Source of the DNA: Lethocerus indicus
Lineage: Eukaryota > Arthropoda > Insecta > Hemiptera > Belostomatidae
Direction of reading: 5' to 3'
DNA: 64,000 bases
NCBI GenBank assembly: GCA_019843655.1
Contig: JACDQD010000102.1
Coordinates: 8,565,501 to 8,629,500 of the forward strand
Shown: one piece after another, positions 61,728-64,000 of the stretch
Layout of the letters: every line of letters starts with the position of its first letter
Position numbering within the stretch: position 1 is the first letter of the stretch
Notes under the pieces: generated by a model
What the model was told of the DNA's origin: nothing
Databases searched by the model: none
Seen by the model: the letters and a program-made list of their open reading frames with translations, nothing else
Translations under genes and position numbers: made by a program

Positions 61728-62136
61728 CCGTAGATTTCGTGTATTTCTGTCTCCTCTCGCAGGTTTGGTCTTTTGTTAGACCGGTTTCGGCTGTTCGCCA
61801 TCTTCAGTAGCGGTGTTGGTCACTGTTGGCACTTTGGATGTTGTTTGGGCATCCTCACTGCACTGTGAGGCGCTATATGTAGGGCGCTAATACTAAAATG
61901 TAAGACAGACCTGTGTTGCGGGCTAGTATTAGGTGCGCCGTACCGTTGAAACTAGTAGCGCATCAAACTGAAGACACTACAACCACAGTACTAGCGACAG
62001 TGACGGTGCAGTGAGGATGCCAAAACAACATCGAAAGTGCCAAAAGTGACTAACACCGCTACTCGGCGAGCAGCCGAAACCGGTATAGCAAAAGACCAAA
62101 CCAGCGAGTGGAGACAGAAACACACGAAATCCACGG
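61728..62136. mobile_element. TA-flanked foldback element (MITE-like)
   Basis: This is a 409-bp element bounded by TA on both sides. The left arm (61726-61862) and right arm (62007-62138) are inverted copies; by hand alignment they differ at about 12 positions plus one 5-base gap over about 137 positions. The loop holds a second inverted repeat (GGCGCTAATACTA, 61883-61895, against 61924-61939). TA flanks fit Tc1/mariner-type insertion but could be chance. No transposase is encoded; the 60-codon minus-strand frame inside is a by-product of the arm. Confidence 0.85.
61779..61807 (-). ncRNA. Hammerhead-like motif in the left arm
   Basis: On the minus strand CTGAAGA, a short GGC/GCC stem with a 5-base loop, GAAA and CCGGTC follow in order. 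This resembles the hammerhead core CUGANGA, stem II, GAAA, stem III and the cleavage triplet GUC, as found in Penelope-like elements and retrozymes. One extra U lies between CUGAAGA and stem II, and stem I pairs for only about two bases. The motif may be degenerate or coincidental. The right arm lost the CUGAAGA box through the 5-base gap. Confidence 0.25.
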
Positions 62137-62138
62137 TA

Positions 62139-64000
62139 TTCCAACCCCTTGAAGACCACAAAACAGGTATTTTAAACTATTGCTTTATGTGCTATAAGTT
62201 ATTACGTGTAAAAGGTATTCGTGTATAGCGTATTAAAGCACGTGGCTTCACATTGCGTTTTGACTCTTATTCCTTTGATTTCATTCCACTTTGGACTGAC
62301 AATATGTGTATGTCAACATCTGCCGGAATTTACTTATTTGCTTGATATATTTCCTAGTTGTTATCTTTATTACTATATATATATATCCTTCCGCGGGTAT
62401 GTTCGGACGAAGTCGACCGGAGTTGCGAAACCGCCATTAATCTCTCGGGCGTCGAGGAGTTCTTGTCCGTCGGAATCACTCGGAATTGTCCGAGCCTTTA
62501 AAGTGAAGAGAGGGTCCGGATGACGGTCCTGGCGCTCATGAATGCTTGAACGGAGCCGGCCGCTCAATGAATGGACCCCGGAAAATCGAATCTCTGCCGC
62601 CTCATCCCCGCGCCACCCCCCTCCCCCCCTGGGGGCGTGTTCCGATTGCCGGTCGGAAGCGTTAATTGAAAGCTCCAACTTTAAATTGACCGAGCTCCGA
62701 TGAAACGCTCTTTTTACGCCGATCCGGCCTTGAATAAATTCGGGGACCGGAGCGAGGAGCAGTGCAAATTCACACTGTTCACCCCCCTCCAATCATCATT
62801 ATCCTTCAATTCTTATAGAAGGCATTCTTACGTTGTCTAGAATTTACGAACGATCTAATGCCAATAATTAAAGTTTCTAATGTCCTGGAAATAAGAAGAA
62901 ATAAACAATTGAAATTTTTAATTGAGGGAAACTCGTTCCACCACCAGAGAATCGTTTATACCAACGACATTGAAGTGGAAGTCACCGCCGATAGAGGTCC
63001 CGACACTCGGCAGTTTGACTCGAGCTTTGGAACGCGATTTCGATTCTCCTGCGGCGGACCCAAATTTCCTCAATTACAAATTACAACTGATCTAACAAGT
63101 GGCGCTCACTAACTCCAGTAAACTCATTAGAGTTCAATAAGACACGGAAGTTAACTTGGATCTCCCAAACTTGTCCCCTAGACGTTTTGTTACAACCCAC
63201 CCAACAAATCTAGCCTTGTAGTAGCCACTATAATTTCATTTTATATCGTTTGATTATTTTATGGATAATTGTAATATAACGAATAAACTATTTCCCCTCT
63301 TGTTGATTTGTTTTACAATTCTATAGTGTACTCAATAGATGAATTTTCCAGAATTGAAGGGCTTCGTATTTTGAGAAATACTGGATGAAATGTTAAATGT
63401 ACCAATTGATGTGCACTAGCGGGAATATCGCGTTTTGCCACTGAATTACTTGCTGTTTCCTGCGTCACCTATGTTCTGTACTCTTCATTGCGTAACTCTA
63501 ATTTTAATCAACGGGAAGTCTGATAAGATGACACGGTTCCTCTTTGTATAATACACGATAGAAGAATAAAAGCGAATAAAAAAAAATCTCCGCATTGTAT
63601 AATTGAATCCTGTTCAAGTGGGACGGCGGTACTCCGGGTTGATTGTTTACCCTGCTTGAATTACGCTTTTAATTGGCCGAGCTTTGACGAAATTTACTGC
63701 ATTTCAGTTTCAATCAAACGCAGTTTCAATCGTGTGCGCAGTTATTCACTATGATTCTAAACTGGTGAGCGATTGGATACGATACAACTGGCATACATGG
63801 GATGCAATACGCTTTGTTTCTGAGAATTTCTGGATTTATATTTATTCTGAATTAACTTTATTTCTACGGATCATCAGAATCAAACCTGCTTTGTGAAAAC
63901 AACTTTTTTTAAAAATATCAACCAATTTGCCGGATATGTAGGTGTATGCGCCCCCCACAAATGTATTGAAGTCAAATGTTGTATTTTCCTTGTAAATATT
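62139..64000. other. Non-coding stretch at the right end
   Basis: A GC-rich block at 62380-62780 holds a 139-codon minus-strand frame without a recognisable domain. An 84-codon frame at 62858-63112 reads fairly normally but has no splice support or family match. The last 800 bases are AT-rich with nothing recognised. Confidence 0.4.

Larger units (their letters stand above)
19184..64000 (+). other. Putative giant first intron (runs off the window)
   Basis: No exon that clearly continues the 19042-19183 frame is seen downstream, so the intron would exceed 44.8 kb. The ratchet site at 53671, on the same strand, fits recursive removal of such an intron. The elements listed separately below lie inside it. 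Weak candidate exons near 43.4-44.1 kb could shorten it. If the exon call is wrong, this is simply intergenic sequence. Confidence 0.4.

Noticed and set aside
62373..62792. 139-codon minus-strand open frame
   Set aside because: The longest frame free of simple repeats, but it sits in a GC-rich block where stops are rare and shows no domain, splice site or start support that I can recognise.
62858..63112. 84-codon + strand open frame
   Set aside because: Plausible composition only; no domain, acceptor or donor supports it.

Overview
The window reads as a piece of a large metazoan, probably invertebrate, nuclear genome, most likely the inside of one long, lightly exonic gene on the + strand. 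Reasons: no dense coding on either strand, many dinucleotide microsatellites, no evident CpG loss, metazoan-type splice sites, an Inr+DPE core promoter, and small non-autonomous transposons. I cannot name the species or phylum. No rRNA, intact tRNA, CRISPR, bacterial operon or autonomous transposon was seen.

The only coding exon I can support lies near 18.5-19.2 kb. A GA-rich tract (18297-18420) precedes a TATA-less promoter (Inr at 18510-18515, DPE at exactly +28). About 530 nt of 5' UTR follow, carrying a (CA)26 run and two overlapping mini-uORFs. The exon then encodes 47 codons (19042-19183) of a Met/Thr/Pro-rich N-terminus with a sumoylation-type motif, and ends at a splice donor in phase 1. 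I do not recognise the protein. Its next exon is not evident in the window, so the first intron is probably longer than 44.8 kb.

The most interesting signal is a pair of candidate recursive-splicing (ratchet) sites on the same strand, at 6762 and 53671. Each has a CTAAT branch-point motif exactly 20 nt before a CAG, a pyrimidine-rich stretch, an immediately abutting GTRAGT, and a second donor (GATGG|GTGAG) 39 or 40 nt downstream. That is the architecture of an RS-exon. The downstream one has stops in all three frames, so retaining it would be a poison event. The upstream one lies 5' of the promoter at 18.5 kb, which implies a further upstream exon or promoter outside the window.

The rest is non-coding sequence with GC-rich blocks in AT-rich DNA. 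It holds a 485-bp MITE with 84-88-bp terminal inverted repeats and an 8-bp target duplication (12722-13206), an adjacent tRNA-like SINE candidate (13247-13480), a 409-bp TA-flanked foldback element with a hammerhead-like motif (61728-62136), a perfect 19-bp-stem hairpin (42196-42243), clusters of homeodomain, Meis-type and E-box motifs, and microsatellites. The working model is a developmental-regulator-type gene with cis-regulatory sequence and recursive splicing in giant introns. That model is inference; the motifs themselves are seen directly.
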